Shown here in pieces: positions 1-12,200 of a stretch of 64,000 bases of DNA. The first letter of the stretch is position 1. The number at the start of each line of letters is the position of its first letter. The stretch spans positions 34,860,714 to 34,924,713 of the forward strand of contig CM056743.1 in assembly GCA_029851415.1 (NCBI GenBank), written 5' to 3'. The translations under genes and the position numbers were made by a program. Source of the stretch: Eretmocerus hayati (taxonomy: Eukaryota > Arthropoda > Insecta > Hymenoptera > Aphelinidae). The notes beneath the pieces were generated by a model. That model saw only the letters and a program-made list of their open reading frames with translations, ran no database searches and was not told where the DNA came from.

Positions 1-881
1 CGGGCATTTTCCCCAATCTCCACTTAGCAGTCAATGGAACCCCCATAATTTCTGAGACAGGTTTTCTTCACCATAAAAAACGTTGGTACATTTCAACCAA
101 AAAACGAACTTTTGCCCCTGACATAATCATTCGATAACAACTGGGAAGTCATATGGAAGTCATACACGTTAGGCGGAAGTAAATGATTTGACACTGCATG
201 AATCAGCATCTGTATACTACACTCACCTTTTACGATCAACTAAGTTGATCTTGCGAATGCGTGAGCGCAATAATGACCAATCATGTTCCGCTTACTCATA
301 TTTGTGCGACACGCTCTGCCAATCGGTCAAAGAACTAGGCGGCAAATACTCGATGTTCATCCTAATAAAAAGGCTTGACTGATGGATGCACAAAATATGG
401 TCTCGGATGAGATGAAGAAAAGCGAAAGTTTAGTGCAAAATATTTCCGAGTGAGTGAAAAGAGGGAAGTAAGTGAATTGGCTTATTTTCCAGTAGCGTTG
501 ATATGAATTTGCAGAGTGCTCCCATTGTATTTATTTTGTTACTCACACAAAATTGACAACTCATGCGGTAAATTAGCTCTAGAATCAGTGCTGTTATGTG
601 TGCACATTTTCTCTGTCGATGTTGACCATATTACATAAGTTGAAGACTCCAAGGGGAGGGTTTGAGGTTGTCTCACTGAAATTTTCATCAATCGATCCGA
701 CGATATAGTGAATTGATAAGGTCCCTTTAATGGCGCTCTATGTGTGAGATCCGGACATTTCTTTGGATCAAAGTTTTTTTATACAAGAAAAATGAGAGAT
801 AAATCATTCATTGGGAATCACAGAATGGTATGGCTCTACACGTTTGTAATCTTGGGCATTAAAATGATTTATTTCTCATGT
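1..881. other. Non-coding, no recognised feature
   Basis: AT-rich sequence with only short, unconvincing open frames; none has a protein-like composition. The left foldback arm starts near 882. Confidence 0.5.
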
Positions 882-2325
882 ATGAGTAGTTTCGCGCGAA
901 ACAGACCTACGAAAAAGGGTCATGTCTTAAATTTTTTGCTTGACTTTTTCATTCGATTCTATGGCACAAAATATGAACTTTTCACTACCTATGGTGCCCT
1001 AAGAAAATTTTCCAGGTAACTTCAACGTACATTACTTTATCCTTTTGAATTATTTTCAACAAAAAAGTTAGGGTATTTTTTTCAATAAAATGAATTTCTC
1101 TCGAATTCGTTCAAAGATACAGAGATGCGGTTTGCGCCATTCAAAAGGTCTTTGAAAAACCTATCGAAATCAGTCTCGTGAAGTTGATTTTGATGTCTTG
1201 GGTGATTTTATCGGGCAAAAGAGTGAAATACATAGAAGATTAAATTTCTCGAAAACCCAATTTTTTAAAATTCTGAAAATTTGATATTTTATGTAAAATT
1301 TTGTGTTCTTTCGGAAAAGAATAGTCCCGAATTCCTTTTTTGCGTTCTAACGCCTATTTTTGCCAATTATCACAAATCCATTTTCGAGGCTTTTGGGAAT
1401 CATCTGTTTTCTGCGCATGCGCAGAAACTTGAATCCTTGAAACCAATTCCATTGGAAAGCCAAGAAAATTTCCTTCAAAATGACTACCTGCCGAAGTCAA
1501 TTCCATGCATTTGAGCCAGACTTGCAACGCTCAAAATACCACTGAATCTTGATAATTCCTCAGAGGTGGGTCGGAGGTACTTGAGACAGCAGTAAGGAAA
1601 ATCCACGCCTGCCCCTGTCCGATGGCGTCCATCGACGTGTCGCACTCGAGCTGGAAGATAATCTTTTATACGTTGTGGATTCGGTTCAAACGCATGGAGC
1701 TGACTTCGGCAAGTGGTCATTTTGAAGGAAATCTTCTTGGCTTTCCAATGGAATTGGTTTTAAGGGTCCAAATTCCTGCGCATGCGCAGAAAACAGACGA
1801 TTTCCAAAAGCCTGGAAAATGGATTTGTGATAATTGGCAAAAATAGGTGTTGGAACGCAAAAAAGGAATTCGGGATTATTTTTCTCTGAAAGAACACAAA
1901 ATTCCACATAAGATATCAAATTTTCAGAATTTTAAAAAATTGGGTTTTCGAGAAATTTAATCTTCTATGTTTTTCACTTTTTTGCCCGATAAAATCACCC
2001 AAGACATCAAAATCAACTTCACAAGACCGATTTCGATAGGTTTTTCAAAGACCTTTCGAATTCCGTAAACCGCATCTCTGTATCTTTGAACGAATTTGAG
2101 GAAAATTCATCTTATTGAAAAAAATACCCTAACTTTTTTGTTGAAAATAATTCAAAAGGATAAAGTAATGTACGTTGAAGGTACCTGGAAAATTTTTTTG
2201 GGGCCCCATAGGTAGGGAAAAGTTCATATTTTGTACCATAGAATCGATTAAAAAGTCAAGAAAAAAATTTAAGACATGACCCTTTCTCGTAGGTCTGTTT
2301 CGCGCGGAACTACTCGTATACGTTA
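882..2325. repeat. 1.44 kb foldback element (long inverted repeat)
   Basis: Left arm about 882-1517 and right arm about 1688-2325 are imperfect but highly similar inverted copies separated by a roughly 170-base unique spacer. Landmarks are GTTTCGCGCGAAACAGACC against its complement near 2290-2315, and CTGCGCATGCGCAG near 1410 and 1780. Both arms carry the same short open frame, but only because they are copies. No transposase is seen, so this is a non-autonomous foldback/MITE-like element or an inverted duplication. Confidence 0.85.
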
Positions 2326-3779
2326 AGGACTTAGGCCGCCCGTGCTTCAAAGAGCCAAGCAAACACCTAATTTTTTTATTCAGCTCGCAAACTCAACACT
2401 TGCATCTGATCTAAAAAATTTTGGAGGAGAATAGAATAGTTGAACTATATTGAGCAGTTTGGTATAGTTATTTATCACTTATGACAAACTATCATCCACA
2501 GTCAAGACACAAAGTATTTTAGCCATCTCTTTCCATGCATAATCAGGATCTAAAGTCCCATGAGGATCCCTATGGCTGTTGCAGATCTTATACTCACACT
2601 CCACAGCCTGGACTGCACAATTCCAAGTTCTATCTTCAGCTCCAAAAGATCTGATTTTCCCGTGCGCAAACAAAATTTGCGCACTGATCTATGTTTGCAC
2701 GCGGTTGAGTGATTCGCGGCGTGCGGAAAAAAAATTTGCGCACAATTTTGGCATTTGCACACGGAATTCGCAATTTGCACACGCCACACATTCGTGTGAA
2801 TGTCCATTTACGCATAACTTTTCGCACATAATAGCATAGTATATTATAATACAAGGACGCAAACGATGGTTTTCGCACTTCGGGGGACTTTTTCAGGACC
2901 GAGCCGCAGATGAGGGGCTAAATAGTCACGAGAAAGCGAAAACCATTGCGCCTGAGTATCATACTATGTTTTTTGATCTTCTGTGAGCAAATGAAAAGCG
3001 ACAAATAGTGGGCAAATGACTCATTCGCGCACAGTCGATCAAAAATTATAAAATGAGAGTAAAAAGTACGATACAAAAGTAATGATTGAATTATCCGTAT
3101 GTAACACCAAGGACGATCACCTCATTCCAGTTCGAAATGTGTTGCAAAAAGACACTCGCGGAATGCTTTCTCTCGCCCTACTGATTATTGCAACATTGAG
3201 AATCATGAAAATCGATGAATGGTGGATAAAAGACAGTGGGAACATCCATTGAGGACTTTGAATAATAACTCAAATTCTAAAATGGATCCATGAAAGGGTT
3301 CACGAATTTTTGAGTGACGTGTACCGAGTTATAGAAGAATTTGTAAACCAAAAAATCCAATTAAAATTCTTCATAAACTAATTCTTTTGGTAAGGTTCAA
3401 ACTAGTGTGTCAAAAATGAGAAATTCGAATGATATTCAACGAAAAATGTCCGCACCAATATAATACTTTCTTTTCGAGCGAGCAAAACTCAAGTTTCCTT
3501 GAGATAGGATCGAATTGACACTGCAAGGCATTAGGTCATTTTCTTCCAATCCAATGTCAGATCCGAACTAGTGTCATTGCTTTTCTCGTTACCGCTCGTC
3601 CGGCTTGTAAATATTGTTGATGAGTGAGAGACCTCTGAAATTCTTCCCTGTCTCGGAATTGATATTTGTCAAATAACGAGTAATGATCAAATGACGGTAT
3701 TTGCAATAAGAGGTTTCTTATGAAGTTCGCAAAGATGAAGTTTTGTTGAACTGGTGCCACTAATAATAGTTAATATCAC
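2326..3779. other. Non-coding apart from the motif cluster
   Basis: No gene recognised outside the TTTGCRCAC cluster at 2661-3040. Short open frames here lack protein-like composition. Confidence 0.5.
2661..3040. repeat. TTTGCRCAC motif cluster with a small hairpin
   Basis: TTTGCGCAC or TTTGCACAC-like words recur several times between 2661 and 2790, with related words at 2985-3040. GTGCGCAAACAAAATTTGCG at 2661 can fold on itself. Probably a degraded repeat. Confidence 0.4.
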
Positions 3780-4260
3780 ACACCAGCCTGTCTATAACCA
3801 CCCACTTATCAACCTGTCCAACGACCCGTCCAACCATTAAGCTACCCACTCACCGAATCTCCCGCATCCCCACCCACAACCCACGCCACCACATATTATA
3901 TGTTAGCCAGCCCAGCTCAGACCATAGACCGCTCTAGATCACCCCAGGTCATTTTAGAAGGTCCGGCTCATTCCAAATCACTCCAAACCATCCCAAACCG
4001 TGAACCAGATCGTACCAGACTGTTCCAGATCATTGAGAAGAATTACAGACCATCCAGATCGCACTAGACTGTCCTAGACCATTCCAGACCGTGCCAAAAC
4101 GTCTTAGACCATTCCGGACCGGGCAGTACCGTATCAGATCGGACCAGACCATCAATCCACCCGATACCCGTTTCCCTGCCCACCCACCCAACAACTCATC
4201 CACCCATGGACCTATCGATGACCCATACAGCCACCCATTATCCTTTATGCCTTCCACGTA
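3780..4260. repeat. Degenerate satellite: CCACCCA clusters flanking a CCAGACCATTC-type array
   Basis: From about 3930 to 4150 short words like CCAGAC, CCATTCCAGACC and CAGATCGTACCAG recur at roughly 10-base multiples. Either side (3780-3900 and 4150-4260) is rich in CCACCCA/CCAACC. The 141-codon minus-strand open frame across this region is a by-product of the repeat. Confidence 0.6.
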
Positions 4261-5391
4261 TACTAAGTAACCCAATACGCCGCGGTATCCGGACGAACAA
4301 ATCTTGGACTGGCGTTCTATTATTACGTATAGTTCAATCTGCATTTCCATGAACGAAATTTGCGTGTTGTAGTAGATAGCCAGATTGAAGATGTAAGCTG
4401 ATACCAATGAATGGATTCTAATTCCTAACATTGATAGAGTTTTACTATGGTACACAAGTTGGAAACAATAGGTAAGCCTCAGTCACAATTGGCAGTAGCT
4501 TATCGCGATCTTAGTGCGCATACTGCAACCTCGTTGTCATGGTAGCGTTTCAAGGCCAATCAGAATGAAAGAGCGGTAGCTTGATCGGGTTTAATAATGA
4601 AGTAGATAACTTTATGAGCCGGCTTTCATGTACGATCAGGTCACGAAATGTAAAGTAGAGAATATTACTCGCAAAAATTAGTTACATGATAGAAACAGAT
4701 TGCTTCTTGATGACGTTTTGACGTGGTCCACAGTAGGAGTTCCAAACGATTGGAATTATGTTTGAATCATCGCTATTATCAACATCACTGCAAAATAATT
4801 CGAGGTTGATGAACTATTTTATAGTAAAGGAACTTTATAACCTTGAGCAAAAAGAGACGTTTCGAGAGAAATACATAAAGAAGAGCGTAACATCTTCAGT
4901 GTGAGACTTGCTTTTTTAAGACAATTTAATGCCATTCACAATAGAATGCTGATAGATTTTTGAGATTGAAGATGTGGTTTTCTGTGATGAATTCTAAGTC
5001 CATTCATATGTGCTCACATCCCTGAAAATGAACCGTGGTTTTACCCCAAGTAACACTGGAACGAGTGGTTCACCAGAAGATCAAAACCTTTGATCAAGGT
5101 TGGAAGCGTTATTTTATTTTCTTGTAAATAGAATACAAAACTAAATAGCAATTCTTAGGATGCATATTCCCTCATTGCTCTTGATCAGTAATGCATGTGA
5201 GCTGAGTATGATATGGTTATCTTGCGCTGGATTATTATAACATTATCGATGTTTTATCTAGATTCCAGATGAGTCTTAGGACTCAGGGGAATAAATACAT
5301 AAAACGAAATCATTCAATACAGTTCGACTGATTTTGAGGGTACTTCTAGCATTGGTGCTGAGTCAGGTGATCAAAATGCATGAGCGGTATA
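4261..5391. other. Non-coding, no recognised feature
   Basis: AT-rich stretch between the satellite and the GTAACTTTGG element. I see no gene, RNA or clear repeat. Confidence 0.5.
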
Positions 5392-6413
5392 TCGTCAACC
5401 GGCGTAACTTTGGGCCAAAAATTGCATTTTTTTCGTTAAACCTGGCGAAACTTGTACTTCTTACATCAGAAGTGCATTGAATTTGTGGTCAATCGAAGCT
5501 TACAGTTTTAGCTTTCAATTGCGGTGTTTATGAGGTCTATTTGGACATCTCTGGTTGGAGCAATGAGCGCTGAAAGTCGCGTTCCAAAGTTAGATACGGG
5601 CCGGGGTAACTTTGGAACAGAAATTTTTATCATTATTTATTCGTCAATCAGTTCATAAAGTAGGTCACGCAGTTGATTTTCACCATCAATAATCGAAAGC
5701 TGAGTGTCTTAGTTTTCCATTGGCTTATTGTAAAAGTCCATTTGATTGAATTTAACTTCTATAATCGAGCATAGACACCTTCAACATACTTCACTGTCTG
5801 CACCACGGCTAACTCTCGGAGAGGAAAATACCTTCACACTCGGTCTCTGCCAAGAACTCCCATAACCCGGCTTCCGTGAGTCGAAATGAGACCTCCTTTG
5901 GCTCATTTTGAAGCTCTCATCAACGACTATTCAAGTATGTAGAATTCGAAGATGGTATAGATCTTGGGAAATAATTGAGAGTACATGAACAAGTTTTCCA
6001 AAGTTACCCCGGTTTCTGAAAAAAATACGTACTTGTAAGTTGTCACTCTACAAAAGTGAACCTGGCTAAGGATAATCCAATGTAACAATGGTTTTATCCA
6101 GATATGTGTACAGACAAGTGAATTTAGCTCAGATACCTTGGATTCGACCCGCTAAAGTCGGAACCACACCACTTTTTCCGAGAGATTATTTGTTGGATCG
6201 AAAACATACTTCTGAAGAAGTCAGCTTATAAATGGATCAATAGCTGATGGAGGCCCTCGCGTCAATGCAAAACATTGTTTAAGCTTGCCCTAAGTGGAGA
6301 GAAGCGGCATTAAGGTCTCAGGATCATCTGCCTAGCCAACTGCGCATGATAACTACTCTTTCATGGGTTGTTCCAAAGTTACCCCCCTGTTCCAAAGTTA
6401 CCCCGGTTGACGG
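5392..6413. mobile_element. Putative 1 kb element with CCGTCAACCGGGGTAACTTTGG ends
   Basis: The left end TCGTCAACCGGCGTAACTTT and the right end (complement, CCGTCAACCGGGGTAACTTT) form short inverted termini. The right end repeats the TAACTTTGGAAC unit twice, and further copies lie at about 5581, 5601-5620 and 5995-6015. No transposase frame is visible. A non-autonomous DNA transposon is likely; a target duplication is not clear. Confidence 0.5.
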
Positions 6414-8277
6414 TAGCTCAAACTAACCCAACGGCAGGATGTTTTGAATGCAAAGGGTCTCAAGAAAGATATTGGATCTATACAAGCATGACCGATCGAA
6501 ACCTTCAGAAAAGTTTCTTCTGTCTTGTTCAATCACAGGAAAAAAAAACGTATGAAGCCATCAGAATCTTTGAAAAGATTACTTAGGTGATTCCAAAAGA
6601 CAGCTGGAGAAAATCAGATGTCCTATTGATTAAATTGGCTCAAAAAGTTTCCTGTGCAAAACTCTTTGGAAGTGATTTTTAATTATTCTTACTCCCCAGA
6701 AAAAACCTAAACAAAAGCCATGCGTAGTTTGTGCTCGAATCAAGATCAAGGTGTTAAATTACCCCATGCTATGCATTAGAAAACTGCATACAAGAAACGT
6801 CAGTTATTAGCGGATAGCAAAAGCTACTAGAGCCTGAGAGGAAGATTTGGCTCTCGTACATCAAAACTTGCACGCATAGCCAACATTGTGGCGCACTTTC
6901 ACTCATTATGCCGAATTACAGCCGCGCACACCTAATAGCCTCCACCCGGTGCGATAGACTCATGCTCGTCGTTGTCTTCGTCATCGTCATTGTGTGGCCG
7001 GGTGTGGTGGCTTCGTGGGACGCTTTCGCTCTTGAATATGACTTTCGCGCGAAACATCATAGACAATTGTGGCAATTCATCGAGCAATTCATGCTCTCAT
7101 AGCGTAACTTCCGATGTCCAATATGCCTTTTTTTCTGATGCCTGTATTTCGCCGTACTATACCTGTTTAAGCCTTTTTTGCGAATTGTCCAGAAGAAGTT
7201 TGTCGGAAGTATGAAAAATGGGAAGAAAATGAGATGCAACAGAGTGCCGGAGAAGCGTCTCCATCAGGTAGAGCTACAAGAGGACGAACGAATCTTCCCA
7301 ATGAACATGATCTATTTTCTGGATATCTTGATCATACATCGTGTTGATGCATTATCTCCCTCGATTCTCCACGAATATCAAGCTCATTTGAACATCTTTA
7401 CCATAAATTTCATCTGACGACGGGTATGACAGATGCTGCAATTTTGGTTCAAGTGAGCCTGTCCGCAGTCCTAATGTCCCTAAAAAGTTATTTATAGATG
7501 TATAGGATTTCTTTCACAATTTTCACTAGTTTACAAAAAAAATTTCACACGATCTTTTGATCTGACGCATTCAATCGATGCCACATCACGATAGCTGGGT
7601 CTCATACCAGATTCACATGTCACAAGAATTTTGTGAGCATTGTGTTATGCGCTCATACTTTAGTTAAATATCCGATTATGCAATGTGCTAATCACTGGTT
7701 GCATACATAACACCGCGATGGGATGAAGAATCTTTGATTAGAAATGCTCTCATCTCAAATTTGGGTGTGGAACGCTCTGTAATGAAGATATCTTGACAAA
7801 ACGCTGTAGCGTAATGATTTCATGGATGGTTCCGATGTGATATTTACAAATGACATCATGTGAGTTTCAAAATTCATAGAATAGTGTAGATTCTGGCTGA
7901 CTGCGTGGACTATGAACGTGGGCGTGATATCGACTATCGTGTGACTTTTTCTGTATTGATTGCCTTTGGAACTCGAGAAACTTCTAAGTTGTGATGATCG
8001 CACAAGACACCACACGGTACTTTTACATAACCATGGTACAGTCTACAGCGCGGTGAAACTCAAGAATTACAAAAATTCACTCACAACCACCACATGAGAA
8101 CTGTCGATGCCACTGTGAACATCACAAGGTATACAGATTTTACGTGATATTCTATCTAATAATCGTCCTAGGTCACTCGAGAAAGGCGCACATGACGATG
8201 ATAAAAACATTACGCCAAGGTATCACAATATTCCTGCATCGAACAAATCGTTCAGATCTTGTACATCACATTGCCAA
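6414..8277. other. Non-coding, no recognised feature
   Basis: Several open frames of 60-97 codons overlap on both strands, but none resembles a known protein or has splice-supported continuation. TCACA/TGTGA words become frequent from about 7560. Confidence 0.5.
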
Positions 8278-8615
8278 GTTGCAGAAACATCACATGAAGC
8301 ACATTACACGGGAATTGTGTACACCAAAAACTATCGTCACATCATGAGATCACATAACTCTTCACCTTAAAGAAATATAGAAAATTTATGTGACTTGTGG
8401 CACATGACGTAATTGTATAAGAACTATGTGAGCTCGACAATACTTTGTTGCAAAAACATTAGCTGAAGCACATCACACGGAAACTGTATCACTAAAAACC
8501 ATCGTCACACTATGAGATCACATAACTCTTCATCTTGAAGAAATACATGAAAATTCGTGTGACTTGTCACATGACGAGATTGTATAAGAACCATGTGAAT
8601 TCCACCAGTCATAAA
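8278..8615. repeat. Tandem duplication of a ~170-base unit
   Basis: The unit starting TTGCAGAAACATCACATGAA near 8278 recurs near 8448, including CATGAGATCACATAACTCTT at 8340ff and its near copy at 8508ff, and CACATGACG...TTGTATAAGAAC. Two copies, diverged by small substitutions and a short indel. Confidence 0.7.
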
Positions 8616-9181
8616 CAAATGTGGCGTAGCTCATGAGTTGCGTCACACATCACAAAATTATAGTGGTCCTTCCCCACAGCAACAAAATTCTATTCAAAAT
8701 TCGCTTCCATAGCTTACTCGTAAATCTTACTGATCAAGACTCAGAATAAGACCAACAAAAATCATGTATCTCACAAGCTTCCTTCCGCATCCAGATAATC
8801 GTAAGCTCTCTTCCGCTTCGCCATTAAATTTCACAGAAATGCTCCTCTCCTCAACCACCACCCATCCACCCACCATCTCACTCAATCACAACCTCATCAA
8901 TCTCGCAAATCTATCCAAACTTCCCGGTACCATCAGAGAGTTGAAAAAAGTGGGGATCTCGCAAATTCTACACCACACTGCCCGGTATAACAATCACCTT
9001 TCTCCAGCAACGCGGTTTGGTTTCCGTTTCATACCCGTCGGTAAGAATCGGATATAGCCTCAAGTCCAAGTCTCAACTGAGGCCAGTCGCAAAACACACC
9101 TGGTCCCGGCCACAATATTGGCCTCGTGCGCGAGAGCCTAAAAGCCACTATTTCCATCGTGGCAACAAAATTTTCAACAAC
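8616..9181 (+). promoter_or_regulatory. Region upstream of the mpaB-like gene (probable promoter/5' UTR)
   Basis: Holds no recognisable gene. C-rich and less AT-rich than its surroundings from about 8800 to 9180, consistent with a promoter or 5' UTR. I see no convincing TATA box at a suitable distance from the ATG; assignment is by position only. Confidence 0.3.
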
Positions 9182-9248
9182 ATGCCACCTTCAAACTTCA
9201 GGGTAGACGAGCTACTGCGAGATATCCCCGATGATTCCGAGCTCAGCG
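9182..9248 (+). CDS. mpaB-like gene, coding exon 1
   Basis: Encodes residues 1-22 (MPPSNFRVDELLRDIPDDSE, then LS) plus one base of codon 23. The donor is GCG|GTGAGT, a near-perfect consensus. The phase matches the acceptor at 14576-14577, which restores an Ala-Val-Glu-Glu reading. The sequence is acidic with no signal peptide. It is assigned by splice phase rather than homology, so a different first exon is possible. Confidence 0.65.
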
Positions 9249-12200
9249 GTGAGTCTCTGATGACTACTGCAATGCACTCTCCAATGCAAGCTCACCTCTC
9301 ACACCATATTTATATATATCATCGTGTTTTTTTTTTTTGAGGACATCAAAACCTGTTTCTCACGAGAGCCTGATCGGTTCGAATTGTGTATAAGAGTGAT
9401 ACGCTGTGCGCCTTCTGGAGAGGATATAACGCAATCTTATGTAGCAAGCGGAGAGTAAAATCCAGGTGTATTATACCTAGATGGTATATATGAAAGAGAG
9501 AGGCCGGATCTGATGTCGGGGGACCGTTTTTCATCAGTGTATGAGTCGCTCTTGCTACGAAGAGATCGACGTTTTCTCGGTGTGATTCGAAATTTTTGAT
9601 AATTCATGTGGTGTTTTTTTGGAATTTTTAGTGCTTCGGATTGTATATTTTAGTTAAGGGGGTGCTAGAATGACAAGTGATGTTGTGGGTGGTTCGGTGG
9701 CTAGAAAATGGGCTTCACCAGGTGAGTTTTGTTTATTAGTGCAAGAGTTACGACTTACGATTGTTCTCCATGCCGGAATTCCGGGCGGACTACGTGCATG
9801 GCACGCGTGCATATATACACCACAATGTAATACTGCTCCTTTTACGTGATGCCGCGCTTCGAATATGATGTATGGGGGACCGTATGTTGAGTGTATTGTA
9901 GATGAGCTTTCGTAATAGCTTATGATATTCGAAAGGCTGTTCGGAATCCTAGCTTCTTGTATAGGTGTTCTGATGTGCTATTGTTTGGCAAAGTGCGACT
10001 TGATAGGTTCTGATGGGTTGTTACAGGAAAATTTTTGTTTTCTGGGTCATTTATCGTCGTGTGTAATTAAAATTTTTCGATGAGAATGCGCCAAAATTTA
10101 AAAATCCCGTTCGTGAACGGAAACGTCTTCTAGTGGTGATGAGCCTGGGAAAATATTTGCAATATTGAAGGTACACTTTGCAGGGTATTTAAAAAATTTA
10201 CAGCAAGGATGGACAAGTAAACTGTGTTTTTTTTCTGATAGATCAAGTCGAGAATCAATAAGAATATAATGATTAGATAATATCAAAGAGTTGTGTGCAA
10301 GAAAAAGTGACAGTGTCAAATATTCACATCTATTTTTGTAGCAATGACAATTTCAAATAATCAAGTAATTCTACTGTGTCATTTTTAGTGATGTAATATG
10401 CATTCAATGGACTCATACAAAATCATGAGAAAAAAGTAACTGACAGGTCCTCTTCGCCATTCAATTTGATGAACGGACTAGTTTTTCATAAATAGTTGCA
10501 AAGAGCATTGGCGACTTCGTAGCATTTGAGTATGAGCAATGATTGTAATCAGAACTATAGATTTTGAAAATGATTGTGCACAATATGAGGAATTTTCCAG
10601 CCCTTATCTGAACTAGTTTACATATTTTTAATGTAAATCAATGGGAATACTAAAGATTTATTCTGGATGAGAGAAATATTGTTAACAATCAGACGCATTT
10701 CATCGTTAACGACAATTGTGAGCGTCAATGAGAATAATAATTCATCTCAGAATGAAGATTTAATTTTGAAAATTGGGACGAATAAAAACTAAAACTCACT
10801 GACATACCAAGCTTGAGTGTTATTAGAAATCAGCCAGTGCGAACGGCTTTCTTGTGTTCGAATATGGAAATCTCTGAACACTCTCGAAGGCTAAATTCAT
10901 TGCATTAAAATTGCGCAAAAATTCTTTCAAAATAATCTAGCATAAAACATGCGCTCTATCATCACCCTACACTATTATCGAACGTATTACAACGAAATGT
11001 CCACTCGATTGACCCTTCCTTTCGCGTCAAATCAAAGCCACTACGTTTTCATGACCAATTCAAGAAATATTTTCCCACAATCCATTACAGCTTTTGATTC
11101 AATTTATCCATCATAAGATGTACATAGTACAAGTGTAAATAATGAATAGAATTAGCGTGACGCGTCGGCGGTCGGCTTCTATATATCAGCAACGAAAGCG
11201 CGAGTGTTGTTAATAACGGAGCGGTCGTCCATGGCCTCAGCATAGCTCGCACGAGCAACGCGTTCCGCAAGGCTGACAGCTCACTTTCTCTTGCTCTGTG
11301 AACCACGACGTGGAGGATGCCAATGGTGCTTTAAGATATTTTCTGATGTTTTTGTCCTGAGCTGATCCTTTTACGTACATCTCATCGTCCTTCCTAAATA
11401 TTTTCACAAACTGATTCGTCATTGAGAAGAGGCAGTCCTGGTTTAGAGACAGCCAAAAATGAAACCTTCGAGCAGGACTCGCAAGTCCCTCCAGGGTTTC
11501 ACTCGAGGTTTCACTTGCTATTCGCACCAAATACAAACTGGATTTGTTCCATAATTAATCTGAAGATGCCATCACTATCCAATACTTCAGTCTCACTTTT
11601 CCGACTTTGAACCATTTTATGATCAAATTGAGTGCATCATCACTGGTCATGCTGACAGTTATAATTGAGTGCCTGTACTTGAAAATAATATGACTTCAGA
11701 GGATTTGGAAAACAGACCAGAAGGGGTAATTTCATGATCTCCATAGACGTTATTCGAAGTTTTCATAAAGTTCAAAGTTGGTAAAGAAAACATTGAATCA
11801 AAACAATGATACTCATATGAAGGACCATTCCAAAGAATTGATCATTATGGGAAAATAATGGACTTATTATCCAGTGTCTATAACGAATCAATGTTTTGCC
11901 TTCCGTCAAAAACTTGCAAATCACCCCAATATTCTTTTACACTGTATCAAGCACACAACATCGTTGCTCACACTTGTCAAATTCCTTTGTCCAATAGATT
12001 TCTGTTGCTCTGATAAATTCCTTGTTTCATAATAGACAGAGATCGATCTGAATCTATCACAGTTGTTAAATTTTCCTTTCTCATATTCAAAAATGTTGAA
12101 TAAAATCGACTCGAAAATCGAGAAAGAGATTAATTCGATCCTTTTTTCGTAACTATATCATAAACTTTCATTCTTGGTTTCATTACTACCACTTTGATCC

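Noticed and set aside
882..2325. Homologous proteins encoded by both foldback arms (HSAHAQ... frames)
   Set aside because: The frames are similar only because the arms are copies. They have no known domain and are short.
4030..4455. 141-codon minus-strand open frame
   Set aside because: It lies on the CCAGACC/CCACCCA satellite, and its composition follows the repeat. No domain or splice support.
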